This document shows positions 21,256 to 31,395 of a stretch of DNA of 64,000 nt, one piece after another (the stretch's first letter is position 1; each line of letters begins with the position of its first letter). Both the position numbers and the translations under genes were made by a program. The stretch covers positions 744,001 to 808,000 of the forward strand of contig JABYQQ010000019.1 in NCBI GenBank assembly GCA_022605405.1, given 5' to 3'. Below the pieces are notes generated by a model. That model was not told the DNA's origin. It did no database searches and saw nothing but the letters and a program-made list of their open reading frames with translations. The stretch comes from Earliella scabrosa (taxonomy: Eukaryota > Basidiomycota > Agaricomycetes > Polyporales > Polyporaceae).

Positions 21256-24200
21256 CCACGGACGCGCATTCGCTGGGTGCTGCGTCGTCCGATCTCCCCT
21301 GTATTGGCCGCACCCTCAACGTCCTCCTTGGCACCGTCCCCGCGGGCGATGACGAGGTGGACTATGCCCGAAGTATTGACCCAGGCCCCAATTTTGATCC
21401 GCTCCTACGCTTTGCAGAGTTTGCTGCCTCGACTACCACCCCGGAGACCGAATCTCCTTGGGTCCGTCGGGCCCTGTCACGCGATTCCCTTTTCAGTCGT
21501 CATGCAGCCCCAGTTCGTAAATACAAGCCCGTTGCGCGGAAGGTTCGGCCTGTTGAGAGCGCCATGCCGGACCTCCCGTCTAGACAATTTCGTCCTGTTC
21601 CACCACCCGACCTTGAACAGTTGCCCACACATCCGCCTCCCCGCGATGCTCTCGTATTGAGCGCGCGTATGACACAGGAGCGGCTGCAGTTGATCATGGA
21701 CACTATCCCTGACGGGTTCCTCCTGCCTGCTGAGTTAGACCTGATTGCATTCATCATCGTAAAGCGCCAGCTTGCGATCGCGTTTACGGACAATGAGCGT
21801 GGCACGTTCAGCCGTCTCATATTCGACGACCATTGCATCCCCGTGATGCCGCACAAGCCCTGGGTGTTCCGCCCAATCTTAGTCCCCAAAGCTATCGAGC
21901 CCGAGGTTGGCGAGCTACTGGTCACACACACAGCATCCGGGAAATATGAGCCGTCGTGCGCCTCCTATCGATCCCGTGTCTTCGCTGTTAAGAAGAAGTC
22001 AGGCGCTCTGCGCCTCGTGCACGATCTGCAGCCGCTCAACGCGGTCACCATCCGTGATGCAATGCTTCCCCCTCGACCGGATGACTTTGCTGAGAGCTTC
22101 GTAGGCCGAGTGATTTACGGCGTGGCAGACCTGTTCTCTGGATACGATGCGCGAACCCTCCATGTGCAATCACGCGACCTGACCACTTTTCAGTGCATGG
22201 ATTATTCCGGTCGCTGTACAGTCCTCCCGCAAGGCGCAACCAATGCTGTTAGCGACTTCGTCCGCTGCACGAAGCACTTGTTCGCTTCCATGATCCCGGA
22301 TCGCGCTGACGTCTTCCTAGACGACTGTGGACTCAAAGGCGGCTTTGACGACTATGGCGACGCACCCATTCCGGAGAACCCTGGAATTCGCCGCTTCGTG
22401 TACGAGTACGCCGGCACGCTTGACGAGGCGCTCGCCTTGTGCATCATCGGTGGTGTCACCGTGGCGGGCACGAAATTCTATCCCGCCACGCCCCGGTGTG
22501 GTCTGGTCGGTTCGGAAGTCGACCGGATCGGGTGGTGGCTCGCACACGGCCTCGCGACCAAAGTCACCTCCTTCCCATACCCGACGAACGTTACTGAAGT
22601 GCGCGCGTTTCTAGGCCTTGCGGGAGTGGGGCGCAAATGGATTCGAGGGTTCGCGCTTGTTGCGAAGCCGCTCACTTCCCTGTGCAGATCGTCGTCAGGC
22701 CCATTCTTCTTCGACGACGCGGCCCGTGCAGCTGTCGACACGCTCAAGGGTCTTGTCAGTTCGGCGCCCGTCCTCCGGAGCGTCAACTACCCCGCCGCGC
22801 TTCAAATACAACGGCCTGTGGCAATCCCGTCGGATGGTCTCATCGTGCTGTCGGTGGACTCGTCCATCTACGGCTCAGGCTGGATCCTGTCGCAATATCA
22901 TGGAGGAGACCGACATCCAGCACGCTTCGGGTCCTGCACCTTCTCCGCCACAGAGTCGCGGTACTCCCAGCCAAAAGTGGAGCTGTATGGCGTATTCAGA
23001 GCATTCAAGGACCTTCGCCATCGCATTTGGGGTGTTCATTTCTGCTTAGAGGTTGACGCTAAATTTCTCGAACAGATGATCAACGAGCCAGACCTGCCAA
23101 ATGCGCCAATGACACGCTGGGTGGCGTATCTTCAGCTATTCGACTTCACTTTGCGCCACATCCCTGCCGAAAAGGGTCAAGCTCAAGACGCGCTGTCTCG
23201 ACGTGGGTGGGTGGAAGGTGACAGTGACGAATCCGACGGCGAAGCCCACCTCGACGTGATCTTCGGCCGGGAGGGGTCTTATAGCGTCCACCCTCACCCT
23301 CCCCGTACTCTACACGCCCTGGTCTTGGCGACGTTCCACCACGACCGCATCATGGCCGCCGCGCAGTGCCCTTTCCGCGACGTCTCGCAGGCCCACCACG
23401 AGCTGATGCCAGGTGACCATGCCGTGACTCACTTGGGCACCTTCGACGTCACGGACGAGCCCTGGACACCACGCCGTCCTTGCCCGCCCATGCTTTCCTC
23501 TCAGGCAACCTGTCCATTCTTCAACGACTTCCACCAGCGCAAGATGGCGATCGACACGACGGACGACTTTCAGCTCGGCGATGAGATCGTCCGCCTGCCG
23601 TTCACGCAGTACTACGCGGAAGGCCTGGTCCCGACGCCGCTCCCAACAGAGCCAAAACAAGCGTGGCCTGTTGAGCTGTCTTTCTTCCCGCCTGATCATG
23701 CCCTTGGACGGTCACAGCCAACTGTGCTGACGTCGTTTTTCTCTGCTGCAGGTGACTCCTCGACGGCTCGCCGGTCACACGAACACCACCGCCCCGCCCT
23801 CGAGCCCGACTGGGCCGCCATTATCGACTATCTTCGCGACGGCATTGTCCCGCCACCCATCCGCAAGGACGCAGCAGCTCTGAAACGCTTCAAGCGGTCA
23901 AGCGAGCGTTTCTTCCTCTTCAACGACCGGCTATGGCGCAGCAACAAGAACAATGTGCCGCAGCTCGTCGTTATCGACAACGGACGACGAGGGCCACTAA
24001 TGACCGATGCCCATATCACCGCCGGACACCGCGGCCGCGACGCGACATATACGACCCTCCGGGACCGAGTCTGGTGGCCGAACATGTACCAGGACGTTCA
24101 GTGGTTTGTCACGTCGTGCGACACATGTCAGCGACACTCACGGTATCGTACAACCCCTCCCTTGAATCCGATCACGACGCCCAGCGTGCTTCGTCGTTTC

Positions 24201-25397
24201 CATGTCGACACTATTCACATGCCTGCTAAGACGGGGAAGGCCTATCTTCTTCACGCGTCGTGCGCTACGTCTAAGTGGGCGGAGGCACGGCACGCGAAGA
24301 AGAACACGGCTGCGGCATGGGCGCGCTTTCTGTGGGAAGACATAATCTGTCGCTTCGGGTGCATCCCGATCTTGGTCTGCGATGGTGGGCCCGAGTTCAA
24401 AGGCGCCGCTCACGACCTTCTGATACGGTACAACGTTGCAGTGATAGTGACTTCCCCATACAACCCGCAGGCGAACGGCATCGCAGAGCGCGATGGACAG
24501 ACCCTGTCGCGCGTGCTCATCCGCTTAGCTGATGACGAGCCCACGCGCTGGCGGTCATACTTGTCTGCCGCGCTTTGGGCGGTCCGCACTACCGTGTCTC
24601 GTGTCACTGGCTATACGCCATACTATCTCGTTTACGGACAGCAGGCTCTGTTCCCATTCGACCTCACTGACAGAACCTGGTACACCCTAGACTGGCACAG
24701 TGTCACGACGACAGACGACCTGCTCGTGACGCGCATCAAGCAGCTCGCACGGCGCGACGAACATGTCGGTGCAGCAATCGAAAACATCGACGAGGCCCGC
24801 CAGCGAGCGATCGACGACTACAACAAGCGGAACGCGCACAGGATCCGCAACGCGGAGTACGAGCCCGGTACATGGGTCCTCCTCCATGAGACCTGGCTCG
24901 ACGCTCAGCACGGTCATAAGGGTGCCCGCCGCTGGGCAGGTCCCTACATCGTGCTGTGCAGACATCAGAACGGCTCGTACGCGCTATGTGAACTGGATGG
25001 GTCCATCTTGCGCGCGTCCGCTCCTGCGAACCGAGTCAAGCTGTTTTACTACCGGCCTGATTTCCCCTTTCCGCGTGGACAGCCTGCTGATTTGTTTACG
25101 CTTGCAGACCGCCTCGTACTCAACGGCAATGTCCCGATCGACAACCAACGCACTTGTAACATGACGCACGCCCACAACTTTCTGTGCCAGTCAGGCGCGC
25201 ACGCACCACCCATCGACTTCATCGATGATGTCGTCCTCGTAGATCTCGTCTACTGGGGGCAACCTCAAGCGGCTCCCGGTCTCGAACGCTGGCCCACGCG
25301 AGAAGCTTTGGTCGCGACGTGCAGGTCCAACCTCGACGCGCTCTTTGCGCTCCAGGACGCGTTGCAACCGGACAACGCGCAACGCTTCGAGTTCTAG
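21180..25397 (+). CDS. Gypsy B Pol: RT, RNase H, integrase
   Basis: 1405 codons open in the -1 frame relative to gag, overlapping it by 76 bp. The protease lies in the gag frame, so Pol here begins before RT. Residues from 21180: reverse transcriptase about 235-430 with GVADLFSGYDAR and the catalytic box VFLDDCGL near 377 (FLDD, a variant of YxDD). RNase H about 555-690 with VLSVDSSIYGSG, LEVDAK and AQDALSR. Integrase HHCC finger from HITAGHRGRD about 943, then HVDTIH (about 1008), VCDGGPEF (about 1067) and IAERDGQ (about 1102) as the DDE triad. After that comes a GPY-like segment (RRWAGPYIVLCRHQNGSY) and about 120 further residues without a chromodomain that I can see. No internal stop. Confidence 0.93.
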   Translation: MHGWSSPQCGPPRTDIARKRCSGFLTTDAHSLGAASSDLPCIGRTLNVLLGTVPAGDDEVDYARSIDPGPNFDPLLRFAEFAASTTTPETESPWVRRALSRDSLFSRHAAPVRKYKPVARKVRPVESAMPDLPSRQFRPVPPPDLEQLPTHPPPRDALVLSARMTQERLQLIMDTIPDGFLLPAELDLIAFIIVKRQLAIAFTDNERGTFSRLIFDDHCIPVMPHKPWVFRPILVPKAIEPEVGELLVTHTASGKYEPSCASYRSRVFAVKKKSGALRLVHDLQPLNAVTIRDAMLPPRPDDFAESFVGRVIYGVADLFSGYDARTLHVQSRDLTTFQCMDYSGRCTVLPQGATNAVSDFVRCTKHLFASMIPDRADVFLDDCGLKGGFDDYGDAPIPENPGIRRFVYEYAGTLDEALALCIIGGVTVAGTKFYPATPRCGLVGSEVDRIGWWLAHGLATKVTSFPYPTNVTEVRAFLGLAGVGRKWIRGFALVAKPLTSLCRSSSGPFFFDDAARAAVDTLKGLVSSAPVLRSVNYPAALQIQRPVAIPSDGLIVLSVDSSIYGSGWILSQYHGGDRHPARFGSCTFSATESRYSQPKVELYGVFRAFKDLRHRIWGVHFCLEVDAKFLEQMINEPDLPNAPMTRWVAYLQLFDFTLRHIPAEKGQAQDALSRRGWVEGDSDESDGEAHLDVIFGREGSYSVHPHPPRTLHALVLATFHHDRIMAAAQCPFRDVSQAHHELMPGDHAVTHLGTFDVTDEPWTPRRPCPPMLSSQATCPFFNDFHQRKMAIDTTDDFQLGDEIVRLPFTQYYAEGLVPTPLPTEPKQAWPVELSFFPPDHALGRSQPTVLTSFFSAAGDSSTARRSHEHHRPALEPDWAAIIDYLRDGIVPPPIRKDAAALKRFKRSSERFFLFNDRLWRSNKNNVPQLVVIDNGRRGPLMTDAHITAGHRGRDATYTTLRDRVWWPNMYQDVQWFVTSCDTCQRHSRYRTTPPLNPITTPSVLRRFHVDTIHMPAKTGKAYLLHASCATSKWAEARHAKKNTAAAWARFLWEDIICRFGCIPILVCDGGPEFKGAAHDLLIRYNVAVIVTSPYNPQANGIAERDGQTLSRVLIRLADDEPTRWRSYLSAALWAVRTTVSRVTGYTPYYLVYGQQALFPFDLTDRTWYTLDWHSVTTTDDLLVTRIKQLARRDEHVGAAIENIDEARQRAIDDYNKRNAHRIRNAEYEPGTWVLLHETWLDAQHGHKGARRWAGPYIVLCRHQNGSYALCELDGSILRASAPANRVKLFYYRPDFPFPRGQPADLFTLADRLVLNGNVPIDNQRTCNMTHAHNFLCQSGAHAPPIDFIDDVVLVDLVYWGQPQAAPGLERWPTREALVATCRSNLDALFALQDALQPDNAQRFEF
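21246..21252 (+). promoter_or_regulatory. Putative -1 ribosomal frameshift heptamer GGATTTT
   Basis: The last sense codons of gag read CAG GAT TTT followed by TGA. The heptamer G GAT TTT is a known type of -1 slippery site. A shift back by one gives GGA TTT TTG ACC and enters the pol frame, which is open from 21180. Confidence 0.6.
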
Positions 25398-25508
25398 ACG
25401 CTCCAGCAGACGGCGCGCTTCCATTTCCTGGCGTACGTTTATCGCTTACACTTTTTCTTGTTACAGTCCCTCCCGATCTCGAGGACGAGATCAAAAGCGT
25501 CCCCCACC
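25398..25508 (+). other. Gypsy B 3' leader with polypurine-like stretch
   Basis: The segment from the pol stop to the 3' LTR holds the purine-rich gaggacgagatcaaaagcg (about 25481-25499), a weak candidate polypurine tract. Confidence 0.4.
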
Positions 25509-26315
25509 TGTGGAAGAACGACGCGTCCGAAGCCTACGAGGCCTCAAAAGGCAAGCACGCGAACACGTGACCGGAAAGTGACGTCGACGCGGGCGTTTCG
25601 GGGTTCGGGCTCTTCTCTTTCTCTGTCTCTTACTTTTACCATCACCTTTCACGAACAACTCGGTTCCGGTCTCGTCTTCCATTCCCCCACTCGCACGGAC
25701 CATCGCTCCAGACTCCTCCACCCCTCGGTCTCCCGTATGTCCCATCCCCCGAAGGACCCGCGGCCTGCAGTTGGACAGGACGCGAGGACGGTAGGCGTTC
25801 TGACAACGGCAGGACGACCGCTCGCGGCTGAAGGCGGCAGCGCGCGCACGTAAATAGGCGGCGTCCTGGTCGTTTGTCGCGCCGAGTCATCCCCTCGATG
25901 TCAGTCCAACGAACGGTTCACGGTCTGGACGGGCTTATGTCTCGCTCCGAACACTTCTTCACATTTCACGCTGTCTTCCTCATCACAACGTCACAGACGA
26001 CGAGCCCCGGCTGAGAGCACGGCCTGAGGGGTCTCGACCATCATGTATAAGTACGTCGAGGGCGCGCCCTCGGAATGCAGTTTTTCCCCCTCCTCGCTAG
26101 TCTCACCCGTCTGCCATCCACCGTCCGTCGTCCGCCGTCCGTCGCTTACTGTCCGTCGTCCGCCGTCGCTTCGACCGTCGTGGTCGCTCCGCTCGTCTCT
26201 ACTCCCTCGTCATCGTTCCCTAGCAGCTTCGTACCAACACTCCATCTCCCCACGATCCTCCTCGACCGTCCGACGACCTACCAAGAACCCCGACCCTCCA
26301 ACTTCTTCTTCCACA
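25509..26315 (+). repeat. 3' LTR of Gypsy B
   Basis: 807 bp copy of 17642-18448; short ORFs in both copies translate identically. It follows the pol stop by 111 bp. Confidence 0.93.
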
Positions 26316-26473
26316 CCGGCTCATGAGGACGGATGTAGGTAAAGACAGACGGAGTTGGATTGAACGGGATGGGAGATAGGAAGAGGATGAGATAGGAAGG
26401 AGTCGGGGGTAGAGGTCAAAACAGGAAGGCGGCGGGATGGTGGCTGCGCGCGGACCGCCGGCGCTACACACCG

Positions 26474-26789
26474 CTACCTCAAGGCTAAGCGCTAAGGCCT
26501 AAGGCCTAAGGGCTCAGCCTTTCTGTCTGGTTGCCCAATCCTTCAGTCGCTCAATTTACCACAACATTCGATGTAGAATGCTGGACAGTGCCTCCCCTGC
26601 TGGACTCATGGCGCTGTAGCAGGGGCTGGAAATTGAGAACTGGCAGAGAACCTCAAACCAAGGACTAAGAACTCGAAGCTCGACGTATCACTGCTGGCAG
26701 TGTGAGGAGGCAGCTCCGTGGTACGTGCTTTTGTATTCTACAAACGTGACAGACCTGAAGGGTCTACCCCGTCTCAAGTGATTGTCATT
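26474..26789. other. Flank between the transposon nest and the pseudogene
   Basis: No gene is seen. A short ctaaggcctaaggcctaagg repeat lies at about 26490-26510. Confidence 0.6.
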
Positions 26790-28050
26790 GGCGTGTCCAA
26801 GACCTCCCCACATGACCTCTCTCCTCTCCGAGCCCCGCGTCACTGTCTTTGTCGACCACGGCTTTAAGCTTCTTGCAGACAACACCGCTACCTACGATGC
26901 TACCATCATCTACTCGTCCGTCGTCCCTGTCGCGGTCCTTCTCTGAGAACCTTTCTCCACCCAGGGCGAGCGTCCCTGGCTTCACCTATCACTCAACAAG
27001 TATCCCTCCATACCGCAGGCAGTGCGCCATCGCCGGGTACGTGTCCGCATACCCCCCTTTGACTTGATTGGGCTCATTGTGGCTGCGAAGGAGGCCGGCG
27101 AATCTCGAGGCAGACGGTCTCCCGGGTCGTTGCATTAATCCCAATATGGAATCGAGTTGCAACTTGCGGAAGCCGGCGCGATGTAGTTCGGCGTCGCGGC
27201 GCCCACCAGTAAGTGCCTTCTTAGCTTTGGAACGATGAACTGGGCGGAAGGACGAGGGACGGCCCGGCTCCGGTGCCAAATGATGGAGTCTTCGTTGAAT
27301 GCATCCGGGCCGAACTTCGGGCGGACGTCTGATTCCTCCTTCAAGAGCGCACGACCGAACTCCAGGAGCGCAGAGGATGCCTTATGCATCCCCGCATGCG
27401 TTGAGCACCTCTCGAAGCGCTCTTCGCTGCCAGGTTCATCGAAGCTCTGAAGGCGCTTAGGTAGACGGACATGGATTTGAAAGCGTGGCAGAAGGAATGT
27501 AGGACTTTCGGCAGAGAGATTACGGCAGAAGGTGGACGCCGTGAGCGAGAGGTGCGCGATGGCCAACCTTCTGCCCACCGTTTCTGCTAATGTCGAGGGA
27601 CAGCACGCTCGTCGCAGAAGTGTGGGAGACCTCAGGCTGCAGGTCTTCGGACGAGAGCGAGAGCTGGCGCATGGTCTCGGGCGTACAGTGGACCTACTAT
27701 CGTCGGGGCGTTCAATCGAGACCGAGATCCGCTAGATGCACTGTGTGCGCGGCTCGGGACGACCATAGCGTACGCGCCGGGCAAGCGCAACCTCGTCATA
27801 CCCCAGCCCAAGTTCGTCGTCGAGCGGGCGGACATCAAGCAGGTGCTACTTAGTCTCCCTTCGCGTCAATTGTCGACTGCCATTTGCTTCCTCTTTTCTC
27901 CCTTCTATGCCCAATGTCTCCTCGCGAGAGACGTAACAATGCTGAGTGTGAGCGGCGCAGGACACTATCACGTTAACGCTCGAGGCGTACGATGACTCGT
28001 CCGGGCGCTCGGCGACTTATGGCGCTGTCCATCATGGGCTGCTCCCCCTC
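26790..28050 (+). pseudogene. Rearranged SPE3-LYS9 (spermidine synthase-saccharopine reductase) pseudogene
   Basis: Three blocks. (1) Plus, 26791-27117: spermidine synthase-like reading MTSLLSEPRVTVF, FKLLADNTATYD, then after a stop QGERPWLHL and IGLIVAAKEAG. (2) Minus, about 27395-27150: HKASSALLEFGRALLKEE, matching the C-terminus of spermidine synthase, followed at once by SRAVPRPSAQFIVPK, which resembles the dinucleotide-binding start of saccharopine reductase. The fusion junction is thus visible, but inverted. (3) Plus, 27410-28050: decayed match to LYS9 at 570-1170, for example PGKRNLVIPQPKFVVERAD and DTITLTLEAY. The positions of LYS9 introns 2 and 3 are retained (after gagcgagag near 27553, and 27842-27958), so this is a DNA-level duplicate and not a retrocopy. 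Stops and indels in all blocks rule out function. Confidence 0.85.
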
Positions 28051-28630
28051 CAATTGGACTGCGATTTGTGGCACTCAAATAGTGACCTCGCGGAGGCATT
28101 CGGGTGTGTTTATTGACATCCTCCCATTCTTGTTCGCGGCTCACCGTGCTATGCACAAGCGAGGTCAGTACGTGATACCATACCACTCTGCAGGTATGTA
28201 CAGAAAAGGCTAAGCTTACTTTACACTGTGCAGACCAGCTGCGTAAGTACTAAGCGACCCAGACGCTTCCTCGCGCTATCAGCGCCCTTCCATGAAACCG
28301 AGCTTCGATTTGGTGATCCCGAGCAGATCAGATGATGCGGTGCAGAAGCAATGTCAGCGCAGCACCGAGAAACGCGAAACGGGCACTAATACTCGTGCAC
28401 GCTCCACAGATACCGCCCCTCTCGTGTCTGCCCATAAATGTACGACGCATCATCTTGAGTCAAAAGACATTCTGCCATAGTGCTATCTGCTACTACCTTG
28501 AGTAACTCCTCGACACTCGTTCCTTTCGGTCCACATCTGCCCGAGTACGTAGAGCATATTGTTAACCCTTGCTACATATGTGCATGTGATGACTGATCTT
28601 GCGACCATCCAACAGCTTTCTGACGACTCG
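28051..28630. other. Upstream region of HET gene 2
   Basis: No gene is recognised between the pseudogene and the HET start. It probably holds the HET promoter. Confidence 0.5.
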
Positions 28631-30613
28631 ATGTGGCTTTTGAGCACTGATCGTGCCGAGTTACATCCATTCACCGATCATGTCGCGGTCGACGGCGGCT
28701 ACGCAATACTTTCGCACACGTGGGGCCCCAACGAGCAAACGTTCCAGGACCTGCAGGCTCTGCGCGCGGAGTGCGAAAGGACAGGCAAGAACCCTCGCGA
28801 CTGCGCGCAAGAGAAGATCCGAATGAGCTGCGTGTTGGCGGAGAAGCACGGCTACCAGTGGGTATGGATAGACACGTGCTGCATCGACAAGACAAGCAGC
28901 TCGGAGCTCTCCGAAGCGATCAATTCCATGTTCAACTGGTACGCCTCCGCCGAGGTGTGCTATGCGTACTTGGAGGACGTTCCCCCCAACTGCAAGATCA
29001 AGGCACGGGATTCGGCCTTCCGTAAGGCTCGGTGGCACACCCGCGGATGGACTTTACAGGAGCTCATCGCCCCTCACGTCGTCATCTTCCTCTCCAGTGA
29101 TTGGCAGCCCCTGGGAACCAAGCTTGAACTGGCGAGTCTCCTCTCGAGAATCACGGGGATTAGGACACATGTCTTGATGCACAAGTACCGGTTCGACCTC
29201 GTGACAGTCGCGCAGAGGATGTCTTGGGCGTCGAAGCGCCAGACGACGCGTGTCGAGGACGAAGCGTACTGCCTCATGGGGTTGTTCAACATCAATATGC
29301 CGACAATCTATGGAGAAGGCCGGGAAGCGTTTCAACGCCTTCAACAGGAGATCATGAAGACCACGTTCGATACGTCCATTTTCGTGTGGGGTGCGCGAGT
29401 CTCCACCGATCCGAACTCGTGGTCGCCAGAGCAGACAACCTACCACACCATCCCAGACGACGACACATGTCCTCTTGCCAGGTCTCCGTACGACTTCACC
29501 CCCGATGACGGCCTCGTGTTCTACTCGCCAGATACTCATTCCGTGCAGCCGTATTTGGCTTGGCAGTGGAAGGTATGTCTGGTCCATATGTATGCATGGC
29601 GATCTGTTGTCCTCACGCCGGCGTAGACTTACACTTACAAGCCGGAAGACGATGACGAAGAACGCAAGAAGCATGGGCCATTCGGACAGATTGAGCTACC
29701 CAGGTTCACTAGTACCAGCTACGGGATCGAGTGTCGTTTCCCTATCCTGGAAGTGGATGGAGCCACGATCGCGTTCCTGCTATGCGAAGAATCCGGCAAG
29801 CACCTCGGCCTGCTCCTCCATCCATCCTTGACGCGCCGACAAGATCCTACACGGAAGATGTACCGCGCAGGGTTCCCATTCGATGATCATATCGCCCGGA
29901 TCGTGACTCTCGGGAGCGACTACTACAATCTCCACTTCAACGGGCAGCGCATCACGACTCGGCCGGAATGGCGCGACATTTGCATCGAGAACAACAGACG
30001 GATGCGCGCCGATCCCAACGCTCGACTCGCCACAGTCAACTGTCTCGATCCCTCTCCCCCATTCCGCATCCCGCCATGGCTCATCAGACGCCTCGCTGCA
30101 GTGGGGCTCGAGGCGCTCGATCCGTCCATAACCAAGAACCCCTCTTCCGACGAGCCGCCCTCGCTCATCACCATCGAATGCGAGTGCATACGCCTCGCTC
30201 AGGCCGAAGCAGTGTGGTTCTGTCTGGGAACGTGCACGGCGCCCTCAACCCAGTTCCTCGCTGGCAGCGCGTTCTCGCATTGGGCGAAGGTGTACACGTT
30301 CCACCAAGACAACTGGGAGGAGCGGCCGGACACCTCTCTGCACGACTGTGCTGAGGACCACGTAGATGGCTGGCCGCAGCGGACAAAGGAGTTTGGCGAC
30401 GCGAGCCGCAGAGTCAGGTTATCCTTCAGTCCTTGCCGGTTGACTCCTGGGGCGACCCTGGTCGTGCACGTCCAGCTCGAGGGCGACGTGTACTCGGAGA
30501 TGATGCGCGAGAGAAATGTAACATTCCCTCCGCGCAAAGAGCTCGACATGGGTACTGCTTCGGTTGAACCTCGTGCGCTCTTGCTAGCATCATCGGACGA
30601 TGATTCAGAATAG
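28631..30613 (+). CDS. HET-domain protein, paralogue of the gene at 1682-4437
   Basis: Exons 28631-29572 and 29627-30613, with a 54-nt intron at the same place as in the paralogue, give 642 residues. HET motifs: GGYAILSHTWGPNEQTF (about 21), WVWIDTCCIDKTSSSELSEA (about 75), ARWHTRGWTLQELIAP (about 132), then EDEAYCLMGLFNINMPTIYG and REAFQRLQQEIMKTT, the usual end of the conserved block. The start is the Met aligned with the paralogue; an in-frame Met 24 codons upstream (28559) is possible. The C-terminal half lacks the duplicated blocks and the Ser/Pro tail of the paralogue. The frame is intact and the protein ends with acidic SSDDDSE. Probable role: trigger of incompatibility or cell-death responses; ligand unknown. 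Confidence 0.9.
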
Positions 30614-30826
30614 ACAACACCTAACGAGTCATAGTTGGGTGCAGCATGCAGGGCATTCCCCACTGGATTCGCACAAGCCTCGCACGCACGCAGACTCGGA
30701 CTATCATGCCTCTTCATTTGACGATACTTCCGTACTACAAATCAGTCTTTCTCATGACATACAACTGCGATCAAAGTGATATCCAAACATGGGGCTGCTC
30801 ATTAGGCTTCGACTCTGATGAACCAC

Positions 30827-31294
30827 TCAGAGAGAGAGAGGAACGCAGCCAATGGCCGCGACACCGCCTGCAAGAACTCGTCAGTACGCGTCTACATTGA
30901 AAGATATATTCGAAGATGGACGATATCTTACCAAGCGAGTTGTTCTCGCAACACACTGCATTCGCGTCGCTATTGGTCGATATCAGTTATTTTGCCTCAT
31001 CAGCGTAGGATCCTGAGACGGAACCCACCAAGTGTTCCCCGATCCAACGCCAATAACACTGATCGGCGTACAGGTCAGGCCAACGAGGATGTTGACGTCC
31101 TCAACCACGACACCAAGGCCGCCGAGAACTTTCGCGATGGCGGGGTCGGATGCCTTGCCGGTCGATTGGCAGCATTGGATGGGTGCAGTCGTGCAGGAGC
31201 TGGGCGCCTCCCCGCCGGACCCACCACCGGGGAAGGGGGTGGCGGCAGCAAGGATGGTGAAGGAGGAGATGAGGACGGTGAGCTTGGAGAACAT
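30827..31294 (-). CDS. Class I hydrophobin 1
   Basis: A secreted amphipathic protein that self-assembles at hyphal or air interfaces. Exons 31294-31029, 30969-30932 and 30867-30827 give 114 residues. A signal peptide (MFSKLTVLISSFTILAAATP) is followed by a Gly-rich stretch. The eight cysteines are in class I order: CTTAPIQCC, LTC, then GNTC across the first splice, ANAVCC, and AIGC before the end. Exons 2 and 3 are 38 and 41 nt, the same as in all four other hydrophobins here. TATAAAAACC lies 92 nt before the ATG. It is divergent from hydrophobin 2. Confidence 0.9.
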
Positions 31295-31385
31295 CTTGGT
31301 AGTGCTGGTTGTGTTGCTCGGAAGCTGAATGATGAGAACGCGAACGATGGTGTTGTTCGAGTGAGAAGACGAGGAGAGCGAGGTA

Positions 31386-31395
31386 GGTTTTTATA
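31386..31395 (-). promoter_or_regulatory. TATA box of hydrophobin 1
   Basis: TATAAAAACC on the minus strand, about 92 nt upstream of the ATG. The position matches the TATA boxes of the four paralogues. Confidence 0.7.

Larger units (their letters stand above)
17642..26315 (+). mobile_element. Gypsy element B (inner), complete
   Basis: An 8674-bp Ty3/Gypsy element in plus orientation, inserted in the right LTR of Gypsy A. LTRs of 807 bp at 17642-18448 and 25509-26315 begin TGTGGAAGAA and end TTCTTCCACA, and look identical. The target duplication is CCGG (17638-17641 and 26316-26319), or ACCGG if the terminal A of the LTR is shared. It encodes Gag-protease and Pol in overlapping frames related by a -1 shift. 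Both ORFs are open and catalytic motifs are present, so it may be able to move. Confidence 0.94.
17397..26468 (-). repeat. Right (5') LTR of Gypsy A, interrupted by Gypsy B
   Basis: The LTR is 17397-17641 continued at 26320-26468 (394 bp without the insertion). Its uninterrupted junction is seen at 7210-7225 in the left LTR. Confidence 0.92.
5304..26473 (-). mobile_element. Gypsy element A (outer), interrupted by two other LTR elements
   Basis: Ty3/Gypsy LTR retrotransposon in minus orientation. The element body is 5309-26468, with 5-bp target duplications CACCG at 5304-5308 and 26469-26473. Each LTR is split by a younger insertion. Left LTR: 5309-5464 + 7131-7368. Right LTR: 17397-17641 + 26320-26468. 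After removing the insertions and their duplications both LTRs are 394 bp, start TGTCGCG, end GCGCTACA, and I saw no difference between them, so the element is young. Contents on the minus strand: gag (17162-14073), a 1.4 kb spacer, pol (12732 down to about 8300) and an extra ORF (8201-7417). Pol order PR-RT-RH-IN and a chromodomain-like tail place it among chromovirus-type Gypsy elements. Confidence 0.93.
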
